Source: Epilithonimonas sp. JDS
Lineage (GTDB): Bacteria; Bacteroidota; Bacteroidia; Flavobacteriales; Weeksellaceae
Reading direction: 5' to 3'
DNA length: 64,000 nt
Assembly (NCBI RefSeq): GCF_021261315.1
Contig: NZ_JAJSAX010000004.1
Span: 62,001 to 126,000 of the forward strand
Each line of letters begins with the position of its first letter. Within the stretch, counting starts at the first letter, position 1. The notes beneath the pieces are model-generated. The model searched no databases, had not been told where the DNA came from, and saw only the letters and a program-made list of their open reading frames with translations. This document shows, piece by piece, positions 1 to 9,175 of the stretch. Made by a program: the position numbers and the translations under genes.

Positions 1-254
1 TTAAAATGACGAAAGCCAGGCTGGCTAATGGTGAGGAGGAAATAATTCCGGAAACGTTGGAAGAACTGGAACAGCAACTTGATCCCAAATTATTTTTCAG
101 AGCCAACAGGCAGTATATTATAAACATTAATTCTATTTTACAGATCAGCAATTATTTTAAGGGTAAGCTTAAAGTAAAACTAAAAAAAAGCGATGAAGCA
201 ATTATCATAAGTCGAGAAAAATCTGCACAATTTAAATCTTGGATCGGTTACTAA
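1..254 (+). CDS. LytTR-family response regulator, C-terminal end (partial)
   Basis: This is the 3' end of a gene that enters from the left edge; the reading frame is open through base 3, so the ATG at 6 is probably internal. The roughly 83 visible residues fit the second half of a LytTR DNA-binding domain: the ETLEELEQQLDP segment, then FFRANRQYIININSI, which matches the family's FFRxHRSYIVN core, then a basic beta-strand region and a Trp near the end. LytTR proteins in Bacteroidetes usually follow an N-terminal receiver domain and answer to a membrane histidine kinase; that part is outside the window. Family assignment is good; the target genes are unknown. Confidence 0.8.
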   Translation, partial: KMTKARLANGEEEIIPETLEELEQQLDPKLFFRANRQYIININSILQISNYFKGKLKVKLKKSDEAIIISREKSAQFKSWIGY

Positions 255-555
255 TCAAGAGGTTGTCATTACGAAAATAATATTATAGCAATTGAGATTT
301 TAGCTTAATAATATATTCTAATTTATTGTAAATTAAATGTTAAAATAAAGTATGGTATATAAAATATTTCCTCGTCACGTAGTCATTTAGAATTAAAATA
401 CATTAAAATTATATTGTAAAATTCTGGTAGCCACAAATTTTAATGTAGAAAAATCGAGATATAAAAAAACTTTCATACAACTGAGTTTGCGTAAGTGCAC
501 AATAACAAAATCGGTTCTTTAAATGTTCAAGCAAGTACAGTTAATTGAGTAAATT
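255..555. other. AT-rich intergenic region
   Basis: About 300 bases separate the convergent LytTR and LacI genes. The stretch is very AT-rich with many stops in all frames. I see no convincing gene, hairpin terminator or repeat. Confidence 0.5.
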
Positions 556-1491
556 TTAAATAGACTGTTTTTTAATGATTGTCAATAGTTTCATCGCAGC
601 CGTTTTTCCCATTTCATAGCCGTCGTTAATGATACATTCATAGGAATCGTCCAGATATTTTGGAAGAATTCCCTCCGTTATGGCAACGACTTTAGCTTTT
701 GGGGAAGCCGTTTTTTTATTGACAAGGGAACTGTGCAGTCCGGCAAGAGTCTCATCACTCATTACAAAGTAACCGTCGAAGTCTTCATAATCAAAGATGA
801 TACTCATTTTCTCCTTTACCATATCGGCGGAATTGCAGTAGATGATCTTGCACTTTACATCTTTGTGCTTATCGATAACCTCTGAAAAATGATTTTTACG
901 GGTTTGTGATATTTCCAGGTTTTCATCCCCGAAAATAGCAACAATATTTTTACAGCCAGCTTCTATGAGCTTTTGGGCGGCAGTTTGCGCATAAAGCCTG
1001 TTGTCAAATATCACCTCTTCAAAGACATTTTGTGGAATGGTCTTGTCGAAAATGACCAAAGGAAGTTCCAGCTCCTTAATTTTATTGAAATGGGTGAGGT
1101 CCTTTGTCTGTCTGCTGAGAGAAATCAGGATGCCATCCACCCTTGAGTTGATACAGGTAAGCAGATTTTCCTCTTCCATTCCCAGAGATTCTTCCGAAGA
1201 AAGCACAAAAAAGTTATAGCCTTCCGAATGTAGCACGGAGGAAATCCCTTTGATAATGGAAGGAATGAAAAACATCGAAATTTCCGGGATGATAAGTCCG
1301 ATAACCTTGGATGATTTCTTTCGGAAATTGATGGCGAAATCATTCGGGACATAGTTGAAGGTATCTGCAACCTCTTTTACACGCTGTTTTACAGCTGCAC
1401 TGATGTCAGGGTGATTCTTAAGCGCTCGGGACACTGTAGAGGTACTTATATTGAGCATTTTTGCAATATCTTTTATAGTGATTCTTTTCAT
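556..1491 (-). CDS. LacI-family transcriptional regulator
   Basis: The N-terminal helix-turn-helix is textbook LacI (TIKDIAKMLNISTSTVSRALKN, about residues 4-25), followed by the hinge region and a periplasmic-binding-protein-like effector domain (about residues 60-311). At 311 aa it is a little shorter than the usual 330-345 aa. It is transcribed divergently from the TonB receptor gene, and the shared 243-bp intergenic region carries a palindromic CAACCGGTTG site of the type LacI proteins bind. The likely role is repression of the adjoining sugar uptake and hydrolysis genes, relieved by a sugar. The effector is unknown; sucrose or a breakdown product is an inference from the neighbours. Confidence 0.88.
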   Translation of the reverse strand: MKRITIKDIAKMLNISTSTVSRALKNHPDISAAVKQRVKEVADTFNYVPNDFAINFRKKSSKVIGLIIPEISMFFIPSIIKGISSVLHSEGYNFFVLSSEESLGMEEENLLTCINSRVDGILISLSRQTKDLTHFNKIKELELPLVIFDKTIPQNVFEEVIFDNRLYAQTAAQKLIEAGCKNIVAIFGDENLEISQTRKNHFSEVIDKHKDVKCKIIYCNSADMVKEKMSIIFDYEDFDGYFVMSDETLAGLHSSLVNKKTASPKAKVVAITEGILPKYLDDSYECIINDGYEMGKTAAMKLLTIIKKQSI

Positions 1492-1618
1492 TTTGAGTTA
1501 ATGGAGTATATTTTTGGGGTAATTTAGTAATGATTTACATTGTTTTAATTGTTAAAATATGTTAAATTTGAAATATTCAAAGTTAATAAAACGTTAAAAT
1601 AAAATTTTGTTACCAACC

Positions 1619-1641
1619 GCAACCGTTTGCGCAACCGGTTG
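1619..1641. promoter_or_regulatory. Tandem LacI-type operators
   Basis: Two adjacent sites lie between the divergent LacI and TonB-receptor genes. Bases 1632-1641 read CAACCGGTTG, a perfect 10-bp palindrome with the central CG pair typical of LacI operators. Bases 1619-1630 read GCAACCGTTTGC, the same motif with two asymmetric positions. They lie about 95 bp before the receptor start and about 130 bp from the lacI start, so one repressor could control both directions. Operator identity is inferred from motif and position. Confidence 0.65.
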
Positions 1642-1734
1642 ATATTAACGCAATGTTAATACAATATTCAAAACGCATTTTTGATGTGTTAAAAAAAATA
1701 CTTTTAACCCATAACAAAAAAACTTCATAAAGAT

Positions 1735-4158
1735 ATGGAATCAAAGATGTTCACTAAATTACTGATTTTCGGTGCGATGAACACCGCGGCCTTTATGTTT
1801 TCGCAGAGTACTGTAAATGACACAATATCAAGAGATAAAACAATTGATGAAGTGGTGATTACAGGGAACTCTAATCCTAAAGCATCCATCAAGACCAGTA
1901 CGTCTATCTCTACATTAAAAATGAAAGATATAGAAAATGCAGCTCCAAGAACTACCGCAGAGATTTTCCGTACCATTCCGGGAATCCGTTCAGAATCTTC
2001 AGGTGGGGAAGGTAATTCTAACATTACCGTGAGAGGGGTTCCTGTTTCGGCCGGTGGTTCCAGATATTTGCTGATTCAGGAAGATGGTCTTCCGGTCATG
2101 CAGTTTGGTGACATTGCTTTCGGAACTCAGGACCAGTTTACAAGATTTGACTCGTTCGTTTCAAGAGTTGAGGCACTTAGAGGAGGTTCGGCTTCGGCAT
2201 TTGCGAGCAACTCTCCGGCCGGAATTATCAACTTTATTACTAAGACCGGTGAGAAAGAAGGCGGAAGCATTACCCAGCAAATGGGACTTAATTACAAAAA
2301 TTACAGAACCGATTTCGATTACGGAACCAAAATAGGCGATGATACTTATATGGCAGTGGGAGGTTTCTACAGGATAGGGGATGGCCCAAGAAAAACAGGA
2401 TTTAATTCCAACAACGGCGGCCAGTTCAGACTGTCTTTTCTTAAGAAATTTGAAAAAGGAAGCTTCAGGATTTATGCAAAAGTTCTGGATGACAGAACTG
2501 CAGCTTATATGCCGATGCCTGTTGGCGTTAAAGGTACAGATGCTGACCCGAAATGGTCTTCACTGCCTAACTACAACATTCTTACAGGGGCTTTGCAAAC
2601 CATCAACCTGCAGCACGACAGAACTTTGGGTAATGACGGTAATATTTTTAATACTGATGTTTCAGACGGGATGCATTCTTTGTCAAAAGTTATCGGTGCT
2701 GAATTCAATTATAATCTTGGCGAAGGCTGGAAATTGGAAGAAAAAATCAGGTATGCAGCCAATGGCGGACAGTTTGTAGCACCTTTTCCGGCAAGCGTGA
2801 GCAGAGGTAGCGACTTCTTCAATACGGCTAATTTTGCCAATTTCGGAAGCGCAGTCTATGCAGGAACCAACACGCCGATTGATATGAATGCGAACTATAT
2901 GAAAATCGCTCTTTTCAATGTAAAGCTGAATAACTTCAATAATTTTGTGAATGACTTTAACATCAGCAAAAAATGGGATGTTGTGAAATTCAATGCCGGG
3001 TTGTACAAATCTTCCCAGAACATCAATATGTCCTGGATGTGGAACAACTATCTGCAGGAAGTCAGCGATAAAAATGCAAGATTAATTGATGTGAAAAATA
3101 CCGCTGGACAGTACATTACCGACAACGGCTTACTTAACTACGGAATGAAAGACTGGGGCAACCTGAAAAGAGACTACAATACCAAATACGATATCACCGC
3201 TCCTCACGCTCAGGTGGAAATCAATGCAACAGACAAATTAACCATCGATGCAGGCGCAAGATATGACATCGGAAAAGTATCAGGCTATTTCTCCGGAGCT
3301 ACAGTCACTTACACAAGCCGTGATATGAATGGAAACGGCGTGATTGATATTTCTGAACAAATGGTCGGTTCCAATGACAACATCAATGTTCCCGTAAATT
3401 ACAGATACGGAATCTTCGGATATTCAGTGGGTGCAAACTATGCTTTGAACAACAAAAATGCCGTTTTCGCAAGAGTAAGCCAGGGCGGAAGCGCATCTGC
3501 GGACAGAATCCTGTTCTCCGGTTACAATTATACCAATAATGATGACCCGGCTTTGGATGCTGTGAAAGTAAATAAGGTTAATCAGGTGGAAGCGGGATAT
3601 AAATTAAGAGGTTCAGGCTATTTCCTTAATACCACTTTGTTCTATGCAGGAACCAAAGAAGCCAATTACGAAGCTACAACTCAGAGAAAAACGGATAACA
3701 AATACCAGTCTTTCGGGGTAGAATTAGATGGTTATTACAAAATTACGAAGGGATTAGATGTAAAGGCCGGTCTTACCTACACCCACGCAGAAATTAGAAA
3801 TGCTATAGACCCTACTATCATCGGGAATATGCCGAGAAGAACACCGAAATTGATGTATTCAGTGAATCCTAACTTCAATGCGAACAAGTTCAATGTAGGA
3901 TTCTACCTGATCGGCGCTACCAAAGCATTTACCCAGGATAACAACAAATTGTTAATGCCGGGTTACGCTATCGTAAATCCATATGTTTCTTATCAGGTGC
4001 TCAAAAACCTTTCCGTAAGTTTGAATGCTAATAATGTATTCAATACCATTGCGGTGACAGAGGCAGAAGAAGGTTCAATTGCCGGCGGAAACGGAATCGT
4101 GAGAGCAAGAACACTTCCGGGAGCCAGCTACAGCGTGAGTGTGAAATTTGATTTGTAG
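1735..4158 (+). CDS. TonB-dependent outer-membrane receptor (sugar uptake)
   Basis: The 807-aa protein has a signal peptide ending near MFSQ, a short TonB-box-like segment (DEVVITGN), a plug domain (about residues 45-170, with ITVRGVPV, VEALRGGSAS and INFITKTG) and a long barrel ending in VSVKFDL with the terminal aromatic/hydrophobic residues of outer-membrane beta-barrels. There is no SusD partner, so it is a classical TonB receptor rather than a SusC protein. It is the first gene of a rightward locus with a GH100-like hydrolase, a kinase and an MFS transporter, and it sits next to a LacI gene, which suggests import of a small oligosaccharide. Translation could also start at the in-frame ATG 12 bp downstream. 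Confidence 0.9.
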   Translation: MESKMFTKLLIFGAMNTAAFMFSQSTVNDTISRDKTIDEVVITGNSNPKASIKTSTSISTLKMKDIENAAPRTTAEIFRTIPGIRSESSGGEGNSNITVRGVPVSAGGSRYLLIQEDGLPVMQFGDIAFGTQDQFTRFDSFVSRVEALRGGSASAFASNSPAGIINFITKTGEKEGGSITQQMGLNYKNYRTDFDYGTKIGDDTYMAVGGFYRIGDGPRKTGFNSNNGGQFRLSFLKKFEKGSFRIYAKVLDDRTAAYMPMPVGVKGTDADPKWSSLPNYNILTGALQTINLQHDRTLGNDGNIFNTDVSDGMHSLSKVIGAEFNYNLGEGWKLEEKIRYAANGGQFVAPFPASVSRGSDFFNTANFANFGSAVYAGTNTPIDMNANYMKIALFNVKLNNFNNFVNDFNISKKWDVVKFNAGLYKSSQNINMSWMWNNYLQEVSDKNARLIDVKNTAGQYITDNGLLNYGMKDWGNLKRDYNTKYDITAPHAQVEINATDKLTIDAGARYDIGKVSGYFSGATVTYTSRDMNGNGVIDISEQMVGSNDNINVPVNYRYGIFGYSVGANYALNNKNAVFARVSQGGSASADRILFSGYNYTNNDDPALDAVKVNKVNQVEAGYKLRGSGYFLNTTLFYAGTKEANYEATTQRKTDNKYQSFGVELDGYYKITKGLDVKAGLTYTHAEIRNAIDPTIIGNMPRRTPKLMYSVNPNFNANKFNVGFYLIGATKAFTQDNNKLLMPGYAIVNPYVSYQVLKNLSVSLNANNVFNTIAVTEAEEGSIAGGNGIVRARTLPGASYSVSVKFDL

Positions 4159-4325
4159 ATAATTGATGACAGAGCAGAATATGATATTTTTAAAAATATT
4201 TTATTCTGCTTATACTCAACTTAGTTTTATTAATATGAATTTATTTTGAATCGATAAGGTAATACAGAAAACATTTAAGCCAAATTTTGATAGATTTTGG
4301 CTTCATATAAAAGTAAAAATTAGAT

Positions 4326-5465
4326 ATGTTTAAACAAGAAGCGATAGATATCATCAGGAAGGCGATTACAGAAGAAGGGATTTTGGCATCGGCGCAGCAA
4401 AGGGACAACTATGCCCGCGTCTGGGCAAGAGATTCTATGATGACAGGTTATGCCGGTATTTTGGTTAATGATGAAGAGATTCTGGCGGGCTTGGAACAAT
4501 CTATCCGCACGCTTGCCAAACATCAGGCGGACAACGGGCAGATTCCGTCCAATGTTGTGAGCGGAAAAGCAAGCTACGGAACACACGTTGGCAGAACAGA
4601 CGCCACCACTTGGTGGATTATTGTAACCTGCGAATATTTGAAAATTTATCAAAAAGATGACCTAAAACAATCTTTCGAAGAAAAAATACTGAAAGCACTG
4701 TCCTGCCTCAAAACCTGGGAATACAATCAGAAAGATCTTTTGTACAGTCCGTTAGGCGGCAACTGGGCAGACGAATATGTAACTTCCGGATACACGCTCT
4801 ACGATAATGTTTTGCGCTACTGGGCGGTGAAAAATGCAGCCGAGATTTACCAGAACTCCGAGTTGGAAATTCAGGCAACAAACATCCGGAATTTGATTCA
4901 GGAAAATTTTTATAAGAACGATTCATCAGAACCAAAATACCACGAAACAGCTTACGCCAAAACCGATGCAAAACCTTATTTCTGGGCATCGCTTAATGCC
5001 AATGGCTACGATGACCGATTTGACCTGGCAGGAAATGCTTTGGCGATTCTCCTGGATTTCGAATTGGATCTCGAAGCTTTTACCGGATTTTTGGAAGGTC
5101 TTCATACAGAATTCGAACACTGGATGCTTCCCGTATTCTATCCCGTGATTTATCCCGGCGATTACGACTGGAAACTTCTGGAGAATAACTACAGCTACAG
5201 CTTCAAAAACCAGCCTCATCATTTTCATAATGGTGGTTCCTGGCCTATATTTTTAGGATGGCTTTGCCTGGCGCTCAACCGAAAAGACCTTAGACGGATT
5301 CCGAAAAAGATACTGGCGCAATATGAACAGCAGATGCAGGAAAAAGGCGAACATTTCCGGGAATATTATTCAACCGATAAACTTTTGCCACTTGGAACTG
5401 AAAAATTATGTTTTTCGGCTTCAGGATATCTGATGATGAGCTTGGGAAATGAAATTATAAATTAA
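4326..5465 (+). CDS. GH100-like glycosidase (neutral invertase / amylo-alpha-1,6-glucosidase superfamily)
   Basis: This 379-aa protein has no signal peptide and should be cytoplasmic. The (alpha/alpha)6-barrel signature is visible: VWARDSMMTGYAG near residue 32 with D36 as a candidate catalytic acid, GQIPSNV near 71, and GRTDATTWWIIV near 89, which parallels the VDSGFWWIILL block of plant and bacterial neutral invertases. Automatic pipelines often call such proteins glycogen debranching enzymes, but the length and these blocks fit GH100-type invertase better. It lies 11 bp before the kinase gene and upstream of an SLC45-type transporter, as expected for intracellular sucrose cleavage. The substrate is inferred. 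Confidence 0.7.
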   Translation: MFKQEAIDIIRKAITEEGILASAQQRDNYARVWARDSMMTGYAGILVNDEEILAGLEQSIRTLAKHQADNGQIPSNVVSGKASYGTHVGRTDATTWWIIVTCEYLKIYQKDDLKQSFEEKILKALSCLKTWEYNQKDLLYSPLGGNWADEYVTSGYTLYDNVLRYWAVKNAAEIYQNSELEIQATNIRNLIQENFYKNDSSEPKYHETAYAKTDAKPYFWASLNANGYDDRFDLAGNALAILLDFELDLEAFTGFLEGLHTEFEHWMLPVFYPVIYPGDYDWKLLENNYSYSFKNQPHHFHNGGSWPIFLGWLCLALNRKDLRRIPKKILAQYEQQMQEKGEHFREYYSTDKLLPLGTEKLCFSASGYLMMSLGNEIIN

Positions 5466-5476
5466 GAAAGAATAAA

Positions 5477-6121
5477 ATGATAGGAGACAATATAGAACTT
5501 AAAGAAAGACATCTGGCAATAGGTAAAGAAATATTTGAAGTACTGAATACAAAATTGCCATTAAAAAATAAACACAAACTCACCATAGGAATTGCAGGAG
5601 AAAGCGGAAGCGGTAAATCCGTGACCGCTTTTGCAGTTCAAAAGATTTTAAACGAAAATAATATTAAAAGCCTTGTGTGGCAGATGGATGATTATTTTAA
5701 ACTTCCACCCAGGAGCAATCACGAAAACCGCATAAAATCCTTAGAAAACGTAGGGATATTTGAAGTCGATTTGGCAAAGCTTTCCATGAATATTTCAGAG
5801 TTCAAAAGCGGAAAAGCGGAAATAGAAAAACCTTTGGTACATTACATAGAGAACAGGATTGCAAGTGAAGAAATAGCAGCAGCAGATTACACGGTTGCTA
5901 TTGTCGAAGGTACTTATATTTTGGAGATTGACGATTTTGATTTTAAAATTTTCATCGACAGAACGTATAGAGACACCTATGATAATCGTATGAATAGAAA
6001 CCGTGACGAGAAGAGTGATTTTGTTGAACAGGTGTTGGAGATAGAACATCAGATTATTAAACAATTAAAAGCAAAGGCAGATTTGGTTCTTGGAAAGAAT
6101 TACGAACTCTTGCTGAAATAA
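5477..6121 (+). CDS. Uridine-kinase-like P-loop kinase
   Basis: A Walker A motif GESGSGKS lies at residues 41-48, followed by the DDYFKLPPR segment typical of the uridine kinase/phosphoribulokinase family and a later VEGTYIL strand with an acidic residue (Walker B region). At 214 aa it is the usual size for this fold. It is embedded in the sugar locus, 11 bp after the invertase-like gene and 37 bp before the MFS gene, so it more likely phosphorylates a sugar or sugar derivative released by the hydrolase than serves in nucleoside salvage. The substrate cannot be read from sequence. Confidence 0.7.
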   Translation: MIGDNIELKERHLAIGKEIFEVLNTKLPLKNKHKLTIGIAGESGSGKSVTAFAVQKILNENNIKSLVWQMDDYFKLPPRSNHENRIKSLENVGIFEVDLAKLSMNISEFKSGKAEIEKPLVHYIENRIASEEIAAADYTVAIVEGTYILEIDDFDFKIFIDRTYRDTYDNRMNRNRDEKSDFVEQVLEIEHQIIKQLKAKADLVLGKNYELLLK

Positions 6122-6158
6122 AGATGGGTTTAATTGTGCTTTACAATCTAATTAATTT

Positions 6159-7565
6159 ATGAAAACAAAAAAAATAATTCCACATCTCGGTTTCTGGCAA
6201 ATCTGGAATATGAATGTCGGATTTTTCGGCATACAATACAGTTTTGGATTGCAACAGACGGCGGTAAATCCGATATACACTTTCCTCGGTGCTCACGCAG
6301 AGCAACTTCCCATTCTGAACCTTGCCGGCCCCATCACAGGGTTGATGATTCAGCCATTGATTGGTGCCATCAGTGACAAAACCTGGAGTCCGAAATGGGG
6401 GCGCAGAAAGCCGTTTTTTCTTTTGGGGGCTATTTTTTGCAGCATTGCTTTATTTTTGTTCCCTTTCAGTTCTGCCATTTGGATGGCAGTAGGATTGCTT
6501 TGGGTTCTGGATGCTGCCAATAATACCGCGATGGAACCTTATCGTGCTTTTATTGCAGACAAACTTCCGCAGGAACAGCAGACTTTCGGATTCCAAATGC
6601 AGAGCCTGTTTGTGGGAGCGGGGATTACTCTGGCAAATCTTTCTTTGTTTATTTTTCAGAAATATCTCGGGGGCAATGCCTCAGGTGACGGTATTCCTGT
6701 TTGGGTATATTATTCTTTTTTCCTTGGATCTTTCTGTTCCATAGCCTCGGTCGTATGGTCGGTTTACAAAACGCCCGAGATTCCGCCATCCGAACAAGAA
6801 CTGGAAGAACTCAGAAAGTTCAAGGAAGGAAGTACATTTTTTACACCATTCATAGAAATTTTTTCTGCAATACGGGATATGCCGAAATTACTCTGGCAGC
6901 TGGCTTTGGTCTATCTTTTCCAATGGTATGCGCTGTTCTGCTACTGGCAGTTCATCACGCCAATGCTCAAGCTGTCGCTATATGGAATTTCTGAAAGCGA
7001 TGAGCAAAAAGCAGACAAAATCATCAAGCTGGCAAAAAGCGGAGTTTTTGTGGTAGAAAAAGATATGTCCTGGGCAAAAAATGTGCTTCATCTGGTGGAA
7101 GTTGCTGTGGGACAGACCGGACTAATGAATGGCTCTTACAATATTATAACAATGGTATCGGCCTTACTGCTGGTACCTTTTGCTAAAAAATTCACTTCTA
7201 AAAATACCTATATTTTCTGTCTTTGTATCACAGGATTGGGGATAATGGCATTGCCATACATTAAAAACGAATATCTTCTCCTAGTTCCGATGGTGGCTTT
7301 GGGGATTGGCTGGGCATCAATGATGGGACTTCCATATTCAATGGTTTCTCCATCAATTCCACCGGAGAAGAGAGGTGTCTATATGGGCGTCATTAACATG
7401 ATGATTGTAGTACCGATGCTGATACAGACGATTTCTTTCGGATTCATTTACAAAACCTTTCTGAATGACAACCCTTCGTTGGTCATTGTTCTGACGGGAT
7501 TTCTTTTCCTGATTGCTGGTGCGTGTGTGATGTTGATGAAGCCTGAAGAAAAAAAGTACGAATAG
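6159..7565 (+). CDS. MFS sugar transporter, SLC45/sucrose-transporter type
   Basis: The 468-aa protein has about twelve hydrophobic segments. The signature loop after the second and third helices (GAISDKTWSPKWGRRKPF) matches the SDxxxxxxGRRxPF motif of SLC45/GPH-type sucrose and maltose proton symporters, and DAANNTAMEPYRAFIADKLP in the fourth/fifth helix region is also characteristic of that group. It should carry a disaccharide across the inner membrane. As the last gene of the LacI-linked locus it completes a path of outer-membrane receptor, inner-membrane transporter, cytoplasmic hydrolase and kinase. Confidence 0.85.
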   Translation: MKTKKIIPHLGFWQIWNMNVGFFGIQYSFGLQQTAVNPIYTFLGAHAEQLPILNLAGPITGLMIQPLIGAISDKTWSPKWGRRKPFFLLGAIFCSIALFLFPFSSAIWMAVGLLWVLDAANNTAMEPYRAFIADKLPQEQQTFGFQMQSLFVGAGITLANLSLFIFQKYLGGNASGDGIPVWVYYSFFLGSFCSIASVVWSVYKTPEIPPSEQELEELRKFKEGSTFFTPFIEIFSAIRDMPKLLWQLALVYLFQWYALFCYWQFITPMLKLSLYGISESDEQKADKIIKLAKSGVFVVEKDMSWAKNVLHLVEVAVGQTGLMNGSYNIITMVSALLLVPFAKKFTSKNTYIFCLCITGLGIMALPYIKNEYLLLVPMVALGIGWASMMGLPYSMVSPSIPPEKRGVYMGVINMMIVVPMLIQTISFGFIYKTFLNDNPSLVIVLTGFLFLIAGACVMLMKPEEKKYE

Positions 7566-7697
7566 TAATTATGTAATCGAAGATCACTTAATTTTTAGAT
7601 ATCAAATTTACTTACTTAGAAATTATCGCAGATAGTTGGGTTTTTGAGAATTACAATTGTGTGGTATATAGTTAATAAGATAGCGATAATTATTTCC

Positions 7698-7705
7698 TAT
7701 TTTTG
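7698..7705 (+). promoter_or_regulatory. Bacteroidetes -7 promoter box
   Basis: The octamer TATTTTTG fits the Bacteroidetes consensus TAnnTTTG and lies 9 bp before the start codon of the TPR-AraC gene, giving a very short leader. No clear -33 TTG is visible at the usual spacing. Confidence 0.4.
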
Positions 7706-7714
7706 TAAGTTAGT

Positions 7715-9175
7715 ATGATAGCAATAATAAAGAAAATACCAGTAAATCTGTTGACAGAGCGCATTGTTGTTTTTCTGTGCTTATTTATTATTGCATTCTA
7801 TACCCCGCAGACGCCGAACGATGTCGGAATCCTGAGAGAAGAGATCCTGGACAAGATGCAGTACGACAGTCAACAGCTGGAACCGCTGCTGAAGTATTAT
7901 TCCAAAATTTCACCAGCCGACGCGCAGATTCTCCGCATTAAGTCATTATTAATCAAAGGCAATTACGAGGAAGCATTGAACAGTTTATCAGCATTAAAAA
8001 AAATTGCAACGAATGATAAAAAGTCTGAGATTTTCTTTCAATATCAATACTTGTACGCAGAACTTTGCCAGGCTTTAGGTCTAACCAGTGAGTTGAAAAA
8101 CATAAGCAATGATGTTCAGAATTTTAAATTTTCAAAACAAATAATTTTTGCAGATCTGGCGATTGATAAAACCAGTTTTGAAGTATTTGCACCGTCCGAA
8201 AGAATTGCCATTCTGAAATCTGCCATTGAGAATTACAAAAAAGCAGGTAATAACAAGGCTTTGATTCAGAGTAGTATATGGCTTTCGGAATTATTGAACA
8301 AGAATAGTGCTGAATCGATGTCTGCAAGAAATTATGCCCGTGGACTAGCAAACATCAATAAATCTGGTATTTATTACGAGATTCTGGTTTTCAACTCTTT
8401 AGCTAAAATTGAATTGGAAAAGAGTAACCCAAAGGCTGCATTTGATTTTCTCAAAAATTTCCAGAGTTCGGCTTCCGGTATTTCTAATATTGGACTGAAA
8501 GCAGATTATTACAAAAATCTGGCAAAAGCCTCTGCAGGAATCAATGAATTCAATATGCTTGGTTCGGCGAATGATAAATATTTCAACATTATTCAAAACA
8601 TCGAATCAAAAAAATCGGTTGCCAAAGCAATGTTGGTGAACCATATCAACAAGATGAATGAGGAAAAACTGGCAGCTCAGCAAAAGATGTTCCGGTATAT
8701 CTATCTCGCAATTATTGTGATTTTCATCATCGCAATAATATTGATTTATTGGTCTGTAAAGTATAAGTCCAGGCTCGCAAAAAAAGTGCCTGCTAGTACA
8801 GAGGTCAAAAATTTCGTCATTCCGGATAAAACGGAAAAAAGGATTCTAAACAAGCTGGAAGAGTTTGAAAAAAATCAGAAATACATCCGGAAAACGGTGT
8901 CGCTCAAAACTCTGGCGCAACAGTTCGATACCAATCCGAAGTATTTGTCCGAGGTGGTTAACAAACATAAAAACTCTAATTTTAATACCTATATCAACAA
9001 TCTCAGAATCGATTATATTGTTGATAAGATCAAAGAAAATCCAGAATACAGGAAATATAAGGTAAGTTATCTTGCAGACGAGTGCGGATTCTCGTCACAC
9101 AGCCTTTTTACAACGATTTTTAAAAACAGGATGAACCTTTCGCCAACAGAATTTCTCCAAAAAATAAATGGATGA
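7715..9175 (+). CDS. Membrane-anchored TPR sensor with C-terminal AraC-type HTH
   Basis: The 486-aa architecture is an N-terminal hydrophobic segment (about residues 15-30), a helical TPR-like region (about 50-310), one transmembrane helix (about 328-350) and a cytoplasmic AraC-type double helix-turn-helix (about 390-485; SYLADECGFSSHSLFTTIFK is the classic second HTH). Such proteins in Flavobacteriia sense something outside the inner membrane and activate nearby genes. It overlaps the next TPR gene by 4 bp (ATGA), so the two are co-translated, and the T9SS cargo cluster that follows is its most likely target. Confidence 0.8.
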   Translation: MIAIIKKIPVNLLTERIVVFLCLFIIAFYTPQTPNDVGILREEILDKMQYDSQQLEPLLKYYSKISPADAQILRIKSLLIKGNYEEALNSLSALKKIATNDKKSEIFFQYQYLYAELCQALGLTSELKNISNDVQNFKFSKQIIFADLAIDKTSFEVFAPSERIAILKSAIENYKKAGNNKALIQSSIWLSELLNKNSAESMSARNYARGLANINKSGIYYEILVFNSLAKIELEKSNPKAAFDFLKNFQSSASGISNIGLKADYYKNLAKASAGINEFNMLGSANDKYFNIIQNIESKKSVAKAMLVNHINKMNEEKLAAQQKMFRYIYLAIIVIFIIAIILIYWSVKYKSRLAKKVPASTEVKNFVIPDKTEKRILNKLEEFEKNQKYIRKTVSLKTLAQQFDTNPKYLSEVVNKHKNSNFNTYINNLRIDYIVDKIKENPEYRKYKVSYLADECGFSSHSLFTTIFKNRMNLSPTEFLQKING

